Source of the DNA: Deinococcus peraridilitoris DSM 19664
GTDB taxonomy: Bacteria > Deinococcota > Deinococci > Deinococcales > Deinococcaceae
Direction: 5' to 3'
Assembly (NCBI RefSeq): GCF_000317835.1
Contig: NC_019793.1
Coordinates: 1,984,001-2,048,000, forward strand
Length of the DNA stretch: 64,000 nucleotides
Numbering within the stretch: position 1 is the stretch's first letter; every line of letters starts with the position of its first letter. The notes under the pieces were generated by a model that did no database searches, was not told where the DNA came from, and saw only the letters and a program-made list of their open reading frames with translations. Both the position numbers and the translations under genes were made by a program. Shown one piece after another: positions 53,983-61,658 of the stretch.

Positions 53983-54525
53983 TCAAGGCAGGGGCCAGCG
54001 CACCGCGCCCTGCTGATCGGTACGCCACACCCGGACGCCGTGCGTCTGCAGACGCGCAAGTACCTCTTGGCTGGGATGGCCATAGGTGTTCCGACCGAGC
54101 GAAATCACCGCGTCTGGCGGTGAGGTCTCGTTCAGCAACATTTCACCCGTCGAGAAGCGCGAGCCATGGTGCGCGACCTTCAGAAGGTCGACCTCTCCGA
54201 TGCCCAGGAGATCCTCCAGCGGGGCGGGTATGTCTCCCAGAAACACCGTGCGAAACCCGCGGTCTTGCAGCTTCACCACCACGCTGTTCTCGTTGTCCTT
54301 CGAGCTCCACGGTACGCCCTGGGGCCACAGCACGGTGAAGGTCGCGTCCTCCACCGTCAGCGAGTCGCCACGCCGCACCTCGCGCACCGGCACGTCCCGC
54401 TCACGCGCGGCTCGCAGCAGTTCGTGCAGTACCGGGTCGTCGGCGCGATGTCCGATCCACAGCTCGCCCACCGGCAGCAACCGCAGCACGCTCGTGAGCC
54501 CTTCGATATGATCCGCGTCCGCGTG
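53983..54525 (-). pseudogene. comEC: ComEC 3' part: C-terminal metallo-beta-lactamase domain, cut by the element
   Basis: ComEC forms the inner-membrane channel for transforming DNA and ends in a beta-lactamase-like domain. The remnant begins exactly at [17 protein letters not shown], the metal-binding motif, and continues through [13 protein letters not shown] and [17 protein letters not shown] to the natural end of about 180 residues. The codon before the His is a TAG, and nothing upstream resembles ComEC; instead the serine recombinase gene lies 33 bp away. The upstream two-thirds of the gene should lie beyond the element, to the right of this window. No own start codon is expected. Confidence 0.88.
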
Positions 54526-54558
54526 CTACAAACGAGCGCGTCACATCCAACCCAAGCA

Positions 54559-56049
54559 TCAAGCCAGCGGTTGGAAGTCAATGATCTCCACCGTGATCTC
54601 AGGCCGCGGCAGGTCCCGGCTGCGCGACAACCCCCGGCTCTCTCCGCGTGCCTGACCGACGACACCCAGCTCATCGAGGAATTCCGCGAGGTCGCGTCCT
54701 TTCGCACCGCGCACCAGCTGCGCGAGGTGTGAGAGGTCCGGCACGTCCGGCGCGCGGATCGGCAGGGGAGCGGGTGCGTTGAGGCGCTTCAGGCGGTCGC
54801 TGAGAATCTCGAACTGGCGTTCGTACGCGGCGCGGGTCACCTGGCCTTTCAGGCGCAGGTCGAGCAGTTCTTCGAGCATGGCGTTCACGTCCTGGCGTTC
54901 CTGCACGTGCGGGTCTTCCGGCAGGGGAGCGCCGAACGCCGCCTGGATGCGCAAGGGGTCATGTGGATTTTCGAGCAGGGCAGCGAGCGCTTCGACGTAC
55001 GCGCGTTCGAGTTCATCGGTGCGCCACAGGCGGCGGCGTTTGCCGTTGGTGGGGCAGTGCTCGGTGTGGCGCACTTCCGGCAGGCAGGCGTAATACAGGT
55101 GCGGTGTGTAGTGCGCTTTGGCGCGTGGGGCGAACTGACCCACCAGGGCACTTCCGCACGTGCACACCAGGTGACCGGTGAGCGGGAACTTCTCGGGGTT
55201 CACGTGGGAACGCTGGCCGGCGTAGCCGCCTTGTGCGCGCTGCCAGTCTTCAGGACTGACGAGCGGCGGCACGGGAATGACGATGCGTTCGCGGTCCTGC
55301 CGGTAGATCAGTTCGCCTTTGTAGACCGGGTTGCGCAGGATGAGGTGCACCACGCCGCTCTCCCAGCTGGCTTTCTTGCCGCGCCGGGTGGGGTGGCCTT
55401 CTTCTTCGAGAGCCTTGGCGACGGCGCGCAAACTGAGTTTTTGGTTGCGCAGGTCGAACAGACGCCGGATGGTGCGGGCGCGTTCTTCATCCCAGACGGG
55501 GTAACCGTCATCGTCGATCTCCAGGCCGTACGGGCGACTGCTGCTGCCGAGGGGAATGCGGCCTTCGTTGGCGGCTTGCAAGCGGCCCATTTCGCTGCGT
55601 TCACGCATCTGCTCGATTTCAAGCAGGGCGATTTCACTGAGGACGACCAGCATGATGCGGCCGTACGGGCTGGTGGTGTCGATCTGCTCTTTGAGGAACA
55701 CGATGCGCGCCCCGGCGTCGTGAATGCGTTCGACGAGCGCGAGGGTCTGCATGGCCCCTCCGCGGGCGAGGCGGCTGAGGGCGTACGTGGCGACGGTATC
55801 TCCCGGCTTGAGGGTGCTGAGCATCGCTTCGAGGCCGGGCCGGAGGTTGTGGCGTCCGCTGATCCCGGCGTCTTCGAAGATCAGGTTTTCGTCGAGGGGC
55901 AGGTTCTGGTAGGCGGCCCATTTTTGCAGTTCGGCTTTTTGGCCGGCGAGGCTGAAGCCATCATCGACCTGCTGTTGGGTGCTGACGCGAACGTAGGCCA
56001 GCAGGCGGGTGCTGGTGGGTTCAGGGGTGGATTTGGAGCGGCGGGTCAC
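54559..56049 (-). CDS. Large serine recombinase (phage-type integrase)
   Basis: A 496-residue site-specific recombinase that would integrate and, with a directionality factor, excise the element. The N-terminal catalytic domain has Ser23 in AYVRVSTQQQ, DAGISGRHNLRPGLEAML and SRLARGGAMQTL. A recombinase domain follows (PYGLEIDDDGYPVWDEERA to RRGKKASWESGVVHLILRNPVYKG). The zinc ribbon has CTCG, then YYACLP and EHCPT, and a coiled-coil lies around 380-425. All hallmarks are present, so it looks functional. Its 3' end is 33 bp from the attachment junction. Confidence 0.95.
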   Translation of the reverse strand: MTRRSKSTPEPTSTRLLAYVRVSTQQQVDDGFSLAGQKAELQKWAAYQNLPLDENLIFEDAGISGRHNLRPGLEAMLSTLKPGDTVATYALSRLARGGAMQTLALVERIHDAGARIVFLKEQIDTTSPYGRIMLVVLSEIALLEIEQMRERSEMGRLQAANEGRIPLGSSSRPYGLEIDDDGYPVWDEERARTIRRLFDLRNQKLSLRAVAKALEEEGHPTRRGKKASWESGVVHLILRNPVYKGELIYRQDRERIVIPVPPLVSPEDWQRAQGGYAGQRSHVNPEKFPLTGHLVCTCGSALVGQFAPRAKAHYTPHLYYACLPEVRHTEHCPTNGKRRRLWRTDELERAYVEALAALLENPHDPLRIQAAFGAPLPEDPHVQERQDVNAMLEELLDLRLKGQVTRAAYERQFEILSDRLKRLNAPAPLPIRAPDVPDLSHLAQLVRGAKGRDLAEFLDELGVVGQARGESRGLSRSRDLPRPEITVEIIDFQPLA

Positions 56050-56168
56050 GACAACCTTTCAGTGCTGGTAGCTATCGAGCGGCTTTATAGGTCTGGTGAC
56101 ATCGTCCCATTGCAACGTCGGCCTTTGTATGTTTCGGGTCCAACTATTACGGCAGGTCTTGAGCCCGT

Positions 56169-56537
56169 CTATTGAGGTTGTCTTCGAGGCCGAACAACAC
56201 GACGGATAACTTCAAGATGATGCTGGGCATCAGCAATGTCAGGTGCCAAAACGGTAGCGTCGTAGCACTCATAACGGGCGTCTTGGCTCAGCTGCTCAAG
56301 GTCCTTGTACGCCTCCTTTGCCGCCCGTGGAAATCCCTTATCGCGCAACAATCGACGAACTGTGCTGTGATCCGGAAAACTATCCTCACCACGTTCAGCG
56401 AGCCAAGCTCGTACCAAGTGAACAGCTTCGTAGTATCGAGATGTAATCGCCCAGTCCGGGAAACGCTGGTCGTCTACATCACTGATAAACCGTTCGTTGC
56501 TGTCCGCTTGGCCGTAATGCTCACTCGCCTGGGGCAT
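56169..56537 (-). CDS. HEPN-like domain protein
   Basis: The 122-residue product has the pattern of small HEPN proteins of the UPF0332 type: DWAITSRYYEAVHLVRAWLAERG, a middle HSTVRRLLRDKG, and LEQLSQDARYECYD followed by ADAQHHLEVIRRVV. HEPN proteins are often RNases in toxin-antitoxin or defence systems; R-x5-H (RYYEAVH) is present, but whether it is catalytic is unknown. ATG 56537 gives a 17-bp overlap with the upstream gene; ATG 56579 is an alternative. It is the last of three overlapping genes with lower G+C than their neighbours. Confidence 0.55.
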   Translation of the reverse strand: MPQASEHYGQADSNERFISDVDDQRFPDWAITSRYYEAVHLVRAWLAERGEDSFPDHSTVRRLLRDKGFPRAAKEAYKDLEQLSQDARYECYDATVLAPDIADAQHHLEVIRRVVRPRRQPQ

Positions 56538-57027
56538 GTTCACGCTCGCGCGTGAGACGAACTTCAACGGTGATGTCATGCTCGTCTTCGAGATCTGTCA
56601 GGGCACTCAGGATGCGTTGACGATCTTGGCGATTCCAGTGTTCACGAGGAATGTAGGCTGTCGCTGTGAGTGACTCGCCGTCAAACTGAACTGGTTCAAG
56701 GTGGCCGATATAGCCCAAGTCCTGGAATTCCTCCAGCTTGCCTTGAACGAGTTCTTGGATCATGTGTTCTGATGGTACTACCTGAACTCTTACAGCATCC
56801 CGAAAAGTGCCAAATTCGGCGTTGCTGGGTATGGCGATTGCAGTTGGAATACTCGTCCCAGACGGATATCGCTGCACTGCACGGAATGAAGGTTCGTCGT
56901 AGGCTTGAGTCGAGGTACGCAGGAGAGAGGCTACTCTCCCGTGCACGGTTGGCCTTATGGCAACCTGCGTGAAACGTTGGTTGTATCCCTCGTTACTCAC
57001 GAACTTTCTTTGTTCATTTTTCGGCAT
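56521..57027 (-). CDS. Unknown protein of the HEPN cassette (168 aa)
   Basis: Not recognised. It begins MPKNEQRKFVSNEGYNQRFTQ, and the C-terminal half (VQFDGESLTATAYIPREHW, then ILSALTDLEDEHDITVEVRLTRERE) suggests an alpha/beta domain. ATG 57027 lies 14 bp inside the preceding gene and fits coupled translation. Its stop overlaps the HEPN gene start. It could be the antitoxin or a second component, but this is only inferred from position. Confidence 0.55.
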   Translation of the reverse strand: MPKNEQRKFVSNEGYNQRFTQVAIRPTVHGRVASLLRTSTQAYDEPSFRAVQRYPSGTSIPTAIAIPSNAEFGTFRDAVRVQVVPSEHMIQELVQGKLEEFQDLGYIGHLEPVQFDGESLTATAYIPREHWNRQDRQRILSALTDLEDEHDITVEVRLTREREHAPGE

Positions 57028-57358
57028 GAGGGTCCTCGATCTCAGAGGGTTCAAGGGGGGGAATCCCAAGTCTTTGCATTTGCAGCGTGAGTCGGGCGTG
57101 CAATTGGCGCATGTCGTCAATGGGCATGGCTGCTCTGAAGATGACAGGGATTGTCACTGTGAGCTCCTTCTTTCCACTCTGCAGGAGGTCGCCAACCCTG
57201 AAGCTGTCGATTACCCCAAAGTCGAAGTAAACCATGCTTCCTGCAACATTGACATTCACTGCATTTGTGAACGTGATAGGTAAATCTGGCTTGGATTCGA
57301 AGCGCACATTCAGGGCTTTGCTTCCTTCTGGAACTGGGATCTGGGTGCGTCTTGTCAT
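57014..57358 (-). CDS. Unknown protein of the HEPN cassette (114 aa)
   Basis: Not recognised. The core ITFTNAVNVNVAGSMVYFDFGVID followed by VIFRAAMPIDDMRQLHARL resembles small DUF3467-like beta-rich proteins only loosely. It is the first gene of the three-gene overlapping set and starts 45 bp after the ImmA stop. Base composition is lower in G+C than the flanking phage genes. Confidence 0.55.
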   Translation of the reverse strand: MTRRTQIPVPEGSKALNVRFESKPDLPITFTNAVNVNVAGSMVYFDFGVIDSFRVGDLLQSGKKELTVTIPVIFRAAMPIDDMRQLHARLTLQMQRLGIPPLEPSEIEDPHAEK

Positions 57359-57402
57359 ACTTCCTTTCAGTGCTGAAACTTGCAGCCGGGCCGAATGTGC
57401 GG

Positions 57403-58050
57403 TCAGTTCGCGGTAAAGGTGCCCAAGTACTTCCGGCTGTCGGGCAGGCAGAGCAGCTTGGCTTCTTCGAATACGACGTGTGGCTCTGGGATGCGGTCGT
57501 ACAGCCAGAACGGCAGTTGGTAGTTGCAGCTGGTGATGTCGTGCACGTAGCTGCCGTACGTGAGGAAGGCCGCGCGGCGCTCGGTGATGTCCTGCCAGGC
57601 CCAGCGGCGCATGGCTGCTTCGATGCTGGCGCCACTGTGCGTGGTGAGGTAGATGATGGCGGCGGGTGTGTCGCCAAACCGGCGGTGGGCTTCGGTCAGC
57701 AGGGGGTGGGGCATGATCAGTTGTGCAGCGCCGAAGTTGACGAGTTGTTCGATGTGCTCTTTGATTTTCTTGCCGAGGCAGGCGTGTTCGTGTTGAATCA
57801 GGGTCTTGTACCCACCGCGGGCCATGAGGACGTGGATGATTTCATGGGCACTGTTGAAGAGGCGGCGGGGTCCGTTTTCGTCTCGTTTGACGTAGATGAA
57901 TGCGGGGTCGCCACCGTAGGCCATGTTTTTACCGCCGATCCGGTACTCGATGTTGAGTTTCCGACACAGCGCTTGTGGGTCTGTTTCATATCCCGTGCGC
58001 TGGTGTTCGGTCTGAACGTAATTGAGGAAGTCGGCAATCAGGGCGTCCAC
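57403..58050 (-). CDS. ImmA/IrrE-family metallopeptidase
   Basis: A 215-residue zinc peptidase with HEIIH at about 69-73 (SAHEIIHVLMA) and the downstream ligand region EQLVNFGAAQLIMPHP, the COG2856 pattern. In other elements ImmA cleaves the phage repressor on DNA damage; in Deinococcus the related IrrE/PprI cleaves DdrO. GTG 58050 with GGAGG four bases before it starts 12 bp after the repressor stop, so repressor and peptidase are co-expressed. Confidence 0.88.
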   Translation of the reverse strand: MDALIADFLNYVQTEHQRTGYETDPQALCRKLNIEYRIGGKNMAYGGDPAFIYVKRDENGPRRLFNSAHEIIHVLMARGGYKTLIQHEHACLGKKIKEHIEQLVNFGAAQLIMPHPLLTEAHRRFGDTPAAIIYLTTHSGASIEAAMRRWAWQDITERRAAFLTYGSYVHDITSCNYQLPFWLYDRIPEPHVVFEEAKLLCLPDSRKYLGTFTAN

Positions 58051-58061
58051 ATGGCCTCCGG

Positions 58062-58613
58062 TTACTTCGGGTTGATGTGTTTGGAGAGGTCGATGTAGAC
58101 CTCGAGCCACTCTTCGGGGGTCTCTGGTTCGACGCGGTGGTCGATGTTGGTGAGGAGGCGCAACCAGCGGTCTTCGCCCATGTCGGCGTAGCGACTGCCG
58201 GGTTTTGCGAATCGTTCGATGGCTTCGCGGAGGCTGTCGGTCACTTCCAGGGGTGGGGGAGCAGTGACGTCGAGCTTGGTGGAGGCAGGGGAGACATCTT
58301 CGGGTGAGACGATCTTAAGCCCCGTGTTCGCTGCCCATTCTTCTGGGCTGATGCGTAGTGCCCGGCGCAGGGCATCCATCCGTTCGGGTCCCAGCGAAGA
58401 GAACGTCGCATGACCGCGCTCGATCTTCGAGAGATGGGACTGGCTGATTTTTGCACCGAGCTCGGCGGTCTTCGCCTCAATGTCCTCTTGCCGCATGTTG
58501 CGGTCCTGTCTTACCTCGCGCAGCCATTCACGCGGTTCGAGTTTCGTCGTCATAAACACGGCGCTCGCCAGGATTGGGGGTTGGTACGCCGGGCGCCATA
58601 TTCCTGATTCCAT
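58062..58613 (-). CDS. Xre-family phage repressor (CI-like)
   Basis: A 183-residue repressor with a helix-turn-helix near residues 35-85 (EWLREVRQDRNMRQEDIEAKTAEL, then ISQSHLSKIERG). The C-terminal part has a Pro-rich hinge and a helical domain. ATG 58613 is kept because TATATG/GTATAT lies five to six bases before it; an internal ATG at 58553 begins right at the conserved domain and is an alternative. It is divergent from the Cro-like gene across an operator region and is followed by its likely protease. Confidence 0.82.
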   Translation of the reverse strand: MESGIWRPAYQPPILASAVFMTTKLEPREWLREVRQDRNMRQEDIEAKTAELGAKISQSHLSKIERGHATFSSLGPERMDALRRALRISPEEWAANTGLKIVSPEDVSPASTKLDVTAPPPLEVTDSLREAIERFAKPGSRYADMGEDRWLRLLTNIDHRVEPETPEEWLEVYIDLSKHINPK

Positions 58614-58717
58614 GCCCGCATATACGTAATATTCCTAGGAAAGTTCCCAAAGGCCTTAAAGTATGAAACCCATATGGCCCATAGACAAAATGGGAATAGG
58701 AATATTACTATGTAGAG
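58614..58717. promoter_or_regulatory. Immunity-region operators and divergent promoters
   Basis: GTAATATTCCTA at 58626-58637 and its exact reverse complement TAGGAATATTAC at 58697-58708 flank the region. TTCCTAGGAA (58632-58641) is itself a palindrome, and TTCCCA/TGGGAA words repeat inward. TACTAT at 58706-58711 is the likely -10 of the Cro-like gene and is overlapped by the right operator, so repressor binding would block it. Confidence 0.75.
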
Positions 58718-58945
58718 GTGAACAGGTTGAGGCAGGTAATGGATCAGCGCGGCCTATCGCTCGCAGAAATTGCCGCTGGAACCGGCTTGGACACTAAAAC
58801 CGTCTGGCACGTGACTCAGGGCAAGAAGACCCAAAAAGCAACTCGCAAGGTCATCTCCCTTTTCCTGGCGATGCCCGAAGAGGATCTTTTTCCGATCTCG
58901 AATATTCAAAATCCCATATTCGAAGAACAGGAGGCCGTCGCATGA
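58718..58945 (+). CDS. Cro-like small Xre DNA-binding protein
   Basis: A 75-residue helix-turn-helix protein: MDQRGLSLAEIAAGTGLDTKTVWHVTQGKKT covers the DNA-binding motif. The GTG start is six bases after the -10 TACTAT, fitting a leaderless transcript; ATG 58739 with GAGG upstream is an alternative. It is the first early gene and probably antagonises the repressor. Confidence 0.8.
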   Translation: MNRLRQVMDQRGLSLAEIAAGTGLDTKTVWHVTQGKKTQKATRKVISLFLAMPEEDLFPISNIQNPIFEEQEAVA

Positions 58946-59073
58946 CCTCGCCTCACCTCTCCAAGCGCGCCATCTGGCTCCTCGACTGGATGCGCCGCCA
59001 GGAAGCCAAACAGAACACCGCCAAAACCGCGCCGACCGCGCGTGATGGTCAGCCCGTCAAATCGGCGAGCTGA
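58942..59073 (+). CDS. Small phage protein (43 aa)
   Basis: Its ATG overlaps the Cro-like gene's stop (ATGA). The product begins MTSPHLSKRAIWLLDWMRRQEAK and ends in a short Ala/Thr/Ser tail. The overlap and phage-like packing support it; no family is recognised. Confidence 0.55.
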   Translation: MTSPHLSKRAIWLLDWMRRQEAKQNTAKTAPTARDGQPVKSAS

Positions 59074-59133
59074 GACCACAAGAAGAGCCCGCGAGGTCAG
59101 AGTCGCGGGCGCCTGTAAGGAAAGGACTTCTCC

Positions 59134-59424
59134 ATGCAGCATACCCCAACCATCCACGCGCGCTCAACCGTTCCCGGCGTCAAAACCGGCTGGGCGTACC
59201 GAGCTCACTTCATCGACCAGTGGGGCAACCACGGCACCTACGACACCAGCTACGGCAGCCACCCCAGCCTCGCCGCTGCCTGCGCCGCCATCGACGAGAA
59301 GCTCGACACGCCCAGCACCAAGCAGCTGCGCGTCCTCGCTTTGCAGGAAACCCGCGGGAACCGCAGCGGCCACCGCGCCAGCACCCTGCGCACTCAGGAA
59401 GTCACGAAAGGACGGACCGCATGA
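59134..59424 (+). CDS. Hypothetical phage protein (96 aa)
   Basis: Not recognised. The central part WAYRAHFIDQWGNHGTYDTSYGSHPSL looks like a small folded domain, followed by a basic tail. AAGGAAAGGA lies eight bases before the ATG. The next gene overlaps its stop by 4 bp. Confidence 0.6.
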   Translation: MQHTPTIHARSTVPGVKTGWAYRAHFIDQWGNHGTYDTSYGSHPSLAAACAAIDEKLDTPSTKQLRVLALQETRGNRSGHRASTLRTQEVTKGRTA

Positions 59425-59627
59425 CGCACTTCCTGCTCACCCGAGGCAGCAGCAACCACCTGTTTCCCGCCACGCTTCACAGCGCCCACAGCATCATGCG
59501 CGTCACCGGTATGGACGGACGCGAAGTGGGCGCGCTGATATCCCTCGCCCTGAAAGGGGAGACCCCGGAACTGTTCGGCTGGACGTTGCAGCTGTACGCC
59601 ATCGCCCGCGTCGGTGGCCAGTCATGA
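59421..59627 (+). CDS. Hypothetical phage protein (68 aa)
   Basis: Not recognised. It begins MTHFLLTRGSSNHLFP and has a helical segment MDGREVGALISLALKGE. It overlaps both neighbours by ATGA junctions and is clearly part of the early operon. Confidence 0.6.
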   Translation: MTHFLLTRGSSNHLFPATLHSAHSIMRVTGMDGREVGALISLALKGETPELFGWTLQLYAIARVGGQS

Positions 59628-59845
59628 CCACCCTCGCCCGGAGTTTCAAGCGCGCGGCCGGTGTAGGCCTGCTGCCCGTCCTGCTCGCCCTGATCGGCCT
59701 CGTGGCGCTGGCAGGAGCCGTCTCGTTCCTGATCGCCTGGTCTGTCGGGGGAGAAGTCCGTGACGCCGTGTGGTTCTTCTCCCTCATGACCGTCGCGCTG
59801 ATGTTCGGATGGGGTGTCGATCAACTCATGGACGGTGCCGCATGA
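59624..59845 (+). CDS. Small phage membrane protein (73 aa)
   Basis: Two hydrophobic helices (about 13-40 and 47-65) after a basic start predict an inner-membrane protein. No family is recognised; superinfection exclusion is one possibility by size and place only. ATGA overlap on both sides. Confidence 0.6.
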   Translation: MTTLARSFKRAAGVGLLPVLLALIGLVALAGAVSFLIAWSVGGEVRDAVWFFSLMTVALMFGWGVDQLMDGAA

Positions 59846-60651
59846 CCGCCATCGAGAAGCTGCATGACGGTATCGACCGTGAAGCGATCCTCCGGCACCT
59901 GAACCTCAACATGCGCGACCCTGCTGCGCAGGCCCTCGTCCTGGTGTGCGAGCGGTACAGCCTCGACCCGATCCTCAAGCACGCCGTGCTGATCCAGGGC
60001 CGCATGTACGTCACCCGGGATGGTCTGCTGCACGTCGCGCACGCCAGCGGGCAACTTGACGGCATCGAAGTGCTGGAGCAGGGTGAGACGGACACGCACT
60101 ACACCGCGAAAGTCGCCGTGTACCGCAAGGACATGGGGCGCCCGTTCACCTATATCGGCCGTTTTCCGAAGTCGCAGCGCATGGCGAAAGAGTACGGCCC
60201 CGAGATGGCCGTGAAGTGCGGTGAGGTGATGGCCTTGCGCCGGGCGTTCGACGTGGCCCTCTGCGCTGCTGAGGAACGCTGGGACGAGGAAGCGCAACGT
60301 GACCTGACCGTGCAGGCACCACCTGCCCCACAACGCGCCATCGAAGCCCCGACGCAAGTGATGGATGCAGAAGTCATCTCCATGCCCGCTGACCAGCCCG
60401 AGAAGGCCACCAAAGGCCAGTTCGGTGCGATCAACGGGTACCTGCAGAGCCGCTTCGAGTTCACGGACGACGAACGGGCGCAGAAGCTCGACTTCCTGGC
60501 GTGGCTGCTGAGCCTGCCCGCGCTGGCGAGCAGCAAGGACCTCACGCAAGACCAGGCCAGAACGGTCCTGACCGTGCTGAGTGCCTGCAAGGAGCCGCAG
60601 GAGTTACTGGCGAACTGGCAGGCGTCTCGCCTGCTGGCAAATACGAACTGA
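59842..60651 (+). CDS. RecT/Bet-like single-strand annealing protein
   Basis: A 269-residue protein with the pattern of phage recombinases: LVLVCERYSLDPILKHAVLIQGRMYVTRDGLLHVAHASGQLDGIEV matches the RecT/Bet theme, and EYGPEMAVKCGEVMALRRAFDVALCAAEE follows as usual. It would anneal complementary strands during phage recombination. A C-terminal Pro-rich linker leads to a helical tail (DDERAQKLDFLAWLLS). No partner exonuclease is seen in the window. Confidence 0.72.
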   Translation: MTAIEKLHDGIDREAILRHLNLNMRDPAAQALVLVCERYSLDPILKHAVLIQGRMYVTRDGLLHVAHASGQLDGIEVLEQGETDTHYTAKVAVYRKDMGRPFTYIGRFPKSQRMAKEYGPEMAVKCGEVMALRRAFDVALCAAEERWDEEAQRDLTVQAPPAPQRAIEAPTQVMDAEVISMPADQPEKATKGQFGAINGYLQSRFEFTDDERAQKLDFLAWLLSLPALASSKDLTQDQARTVLTVLSACKEPQELLANWQASRLLANTN

Positions 60652-60732
60652 CAAAAAAAAGGGGCCGCGCCAACGGTCCCTCCATTCTCTTCCGATTGTT
60701 GTCGTCCCAGCCAACCACAGCCGAGGTCTTGC

Positions 60733-60834
60733 ATGAATGATAAAAGTACGCTCCCTCTCGCGTCTGAGTTCCCAACAAAGACGCCCTATGAAAAACTTCA
60801 CGCTCTGTTGAATTGCGCCGGTGAAGCGCAATGA
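60733..60834 (+). CDS. Possible small phage protein (33 aa)
   Basis: An ATG with GAGG seven bases upstream opens a 33-codon frame (MNDKSTLPLASEFPTK...) whose stop overlaps the in-frame ATG 60831 of the next gene. It may be a leader peptide that couples translation. Coding is uncertain. Confidence 0.35.
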   Translation: MNDKSTLPLASEFPTKTPYEKLHALLNCAGEAQ

Positions 60835-60854
60835 AGCGCGGCGAGGAGACCTTG

Positions 60855-61658
60855 ATGCCCAACTGGGCACTCGAAGCCTACGAGACCCTCACGCTCGCCA
60901 GTGACATCAAACTCCTGAACTACTTGGTGCGACACCGCCTCTACCGCGACAACACCTACAGCACCAAACAACTCGCCATCGCGCTTGAGATTGACCTGCG
61001 AACCACGCAGGCCGGACTCGCTCGACTGGCCGCCCTCGGGTACGTGCTGAGTGCGGATGGTCAGCACTGCGCGTGCAACGCTCTTGCAAAGCTTCCGCAA
61101 CGCTCTTGCAAATCTACTCGCGTCGAAAGCGAAAAAAGCACGTCTGATACGGCTTCCAGTGACTCCCTGAATAAAGGAAGTAAGGAAGTAAGGAATAAAG
61201 AACAAAAACAACAGACACGCGCGGAGGAACCCGCGCCGGTTGTCGAGGTCCCCACCCCGAAGCCAGCCCGGAAAACCCCAGCGCTGCCTTCCGGGTTCCA
61301 GCTGATCTTCGCCTCCATCGCCCTGGCCTGCTACGGCGGCGCGGAAAACCTCACCAACGAAGCCCGTGGCCGGGTCGGCAAGGCCGCCAAGAGCCTCGCC
61401 ACTGCCGGGTACAGCGACACGGACATTCCCCAGGTGGTCGCGTGGATCCGCACCAACGAAGCCTGGCGGTCCGGACCGCTCGCGCCTGCCACCCTCGCCG
61501 AGCGCGCCCCGGCCTGGAAGGCAGGGCTGAAAGGAAACCTGCCCCTCACGGGTCTCCCGGCCCGCAACCGCATCGACGCGGAGGACTGGAGCGACGTCGA
61601 AGCCGAACAGGAAGCCACCATTCAGCGCGCCCTCGCCGCAGTCGGAGGAACACGATGA
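60855..61658 (+). CDS. Phage replication initiator-like protein with N-terminal HTH
   Basis: A 267-residue protein. The N-terminus (LIKLLNYLVRHRLYRD-like, then TYSTKQLAIALEIDLRTTQAGLARLAALGYV) is a winged helix of the type in phage replisome organisers. A charged, lower-complexity linker (about 95-135) joins a C-terminal domain. It precedes a DnaC-like loader, the usual initiator-loader pair. ATG 60855 has GAGGAG seven bases upstream; ATG 60831 is an alternative. Confidence 0.65.
   Translation: MPNWALEAYETLTLASDIKLLNYLVRHRLYRDNTYSTKQLAIALEIDLRTTQAGLARLAALGYVLSADGQHCACNALAKLPQRSCKSTRVESEKSTSDTASSDSLNKGSKEVRNKEQKQQTRAEEPAPVVEVPTPKPARKTPALPSGFQLIFASIALACYGGAENLTNEARGRVGKAAKSLATAGYSDTDIPQVVAWIRTNEAWRSGPLAPATLAERAPAWKAGLKGNLPLTGLPARNRIDAEDWSDVEAEQEATIQRALAAVGGTR

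Noticed and set aside
56172..56555. Plus-strand frame opposite the HEPN-like gene
   Set aside because: The minus-strand product shows HEPN-like sequence pattern and gene overlaps; the plus-strand product has none.
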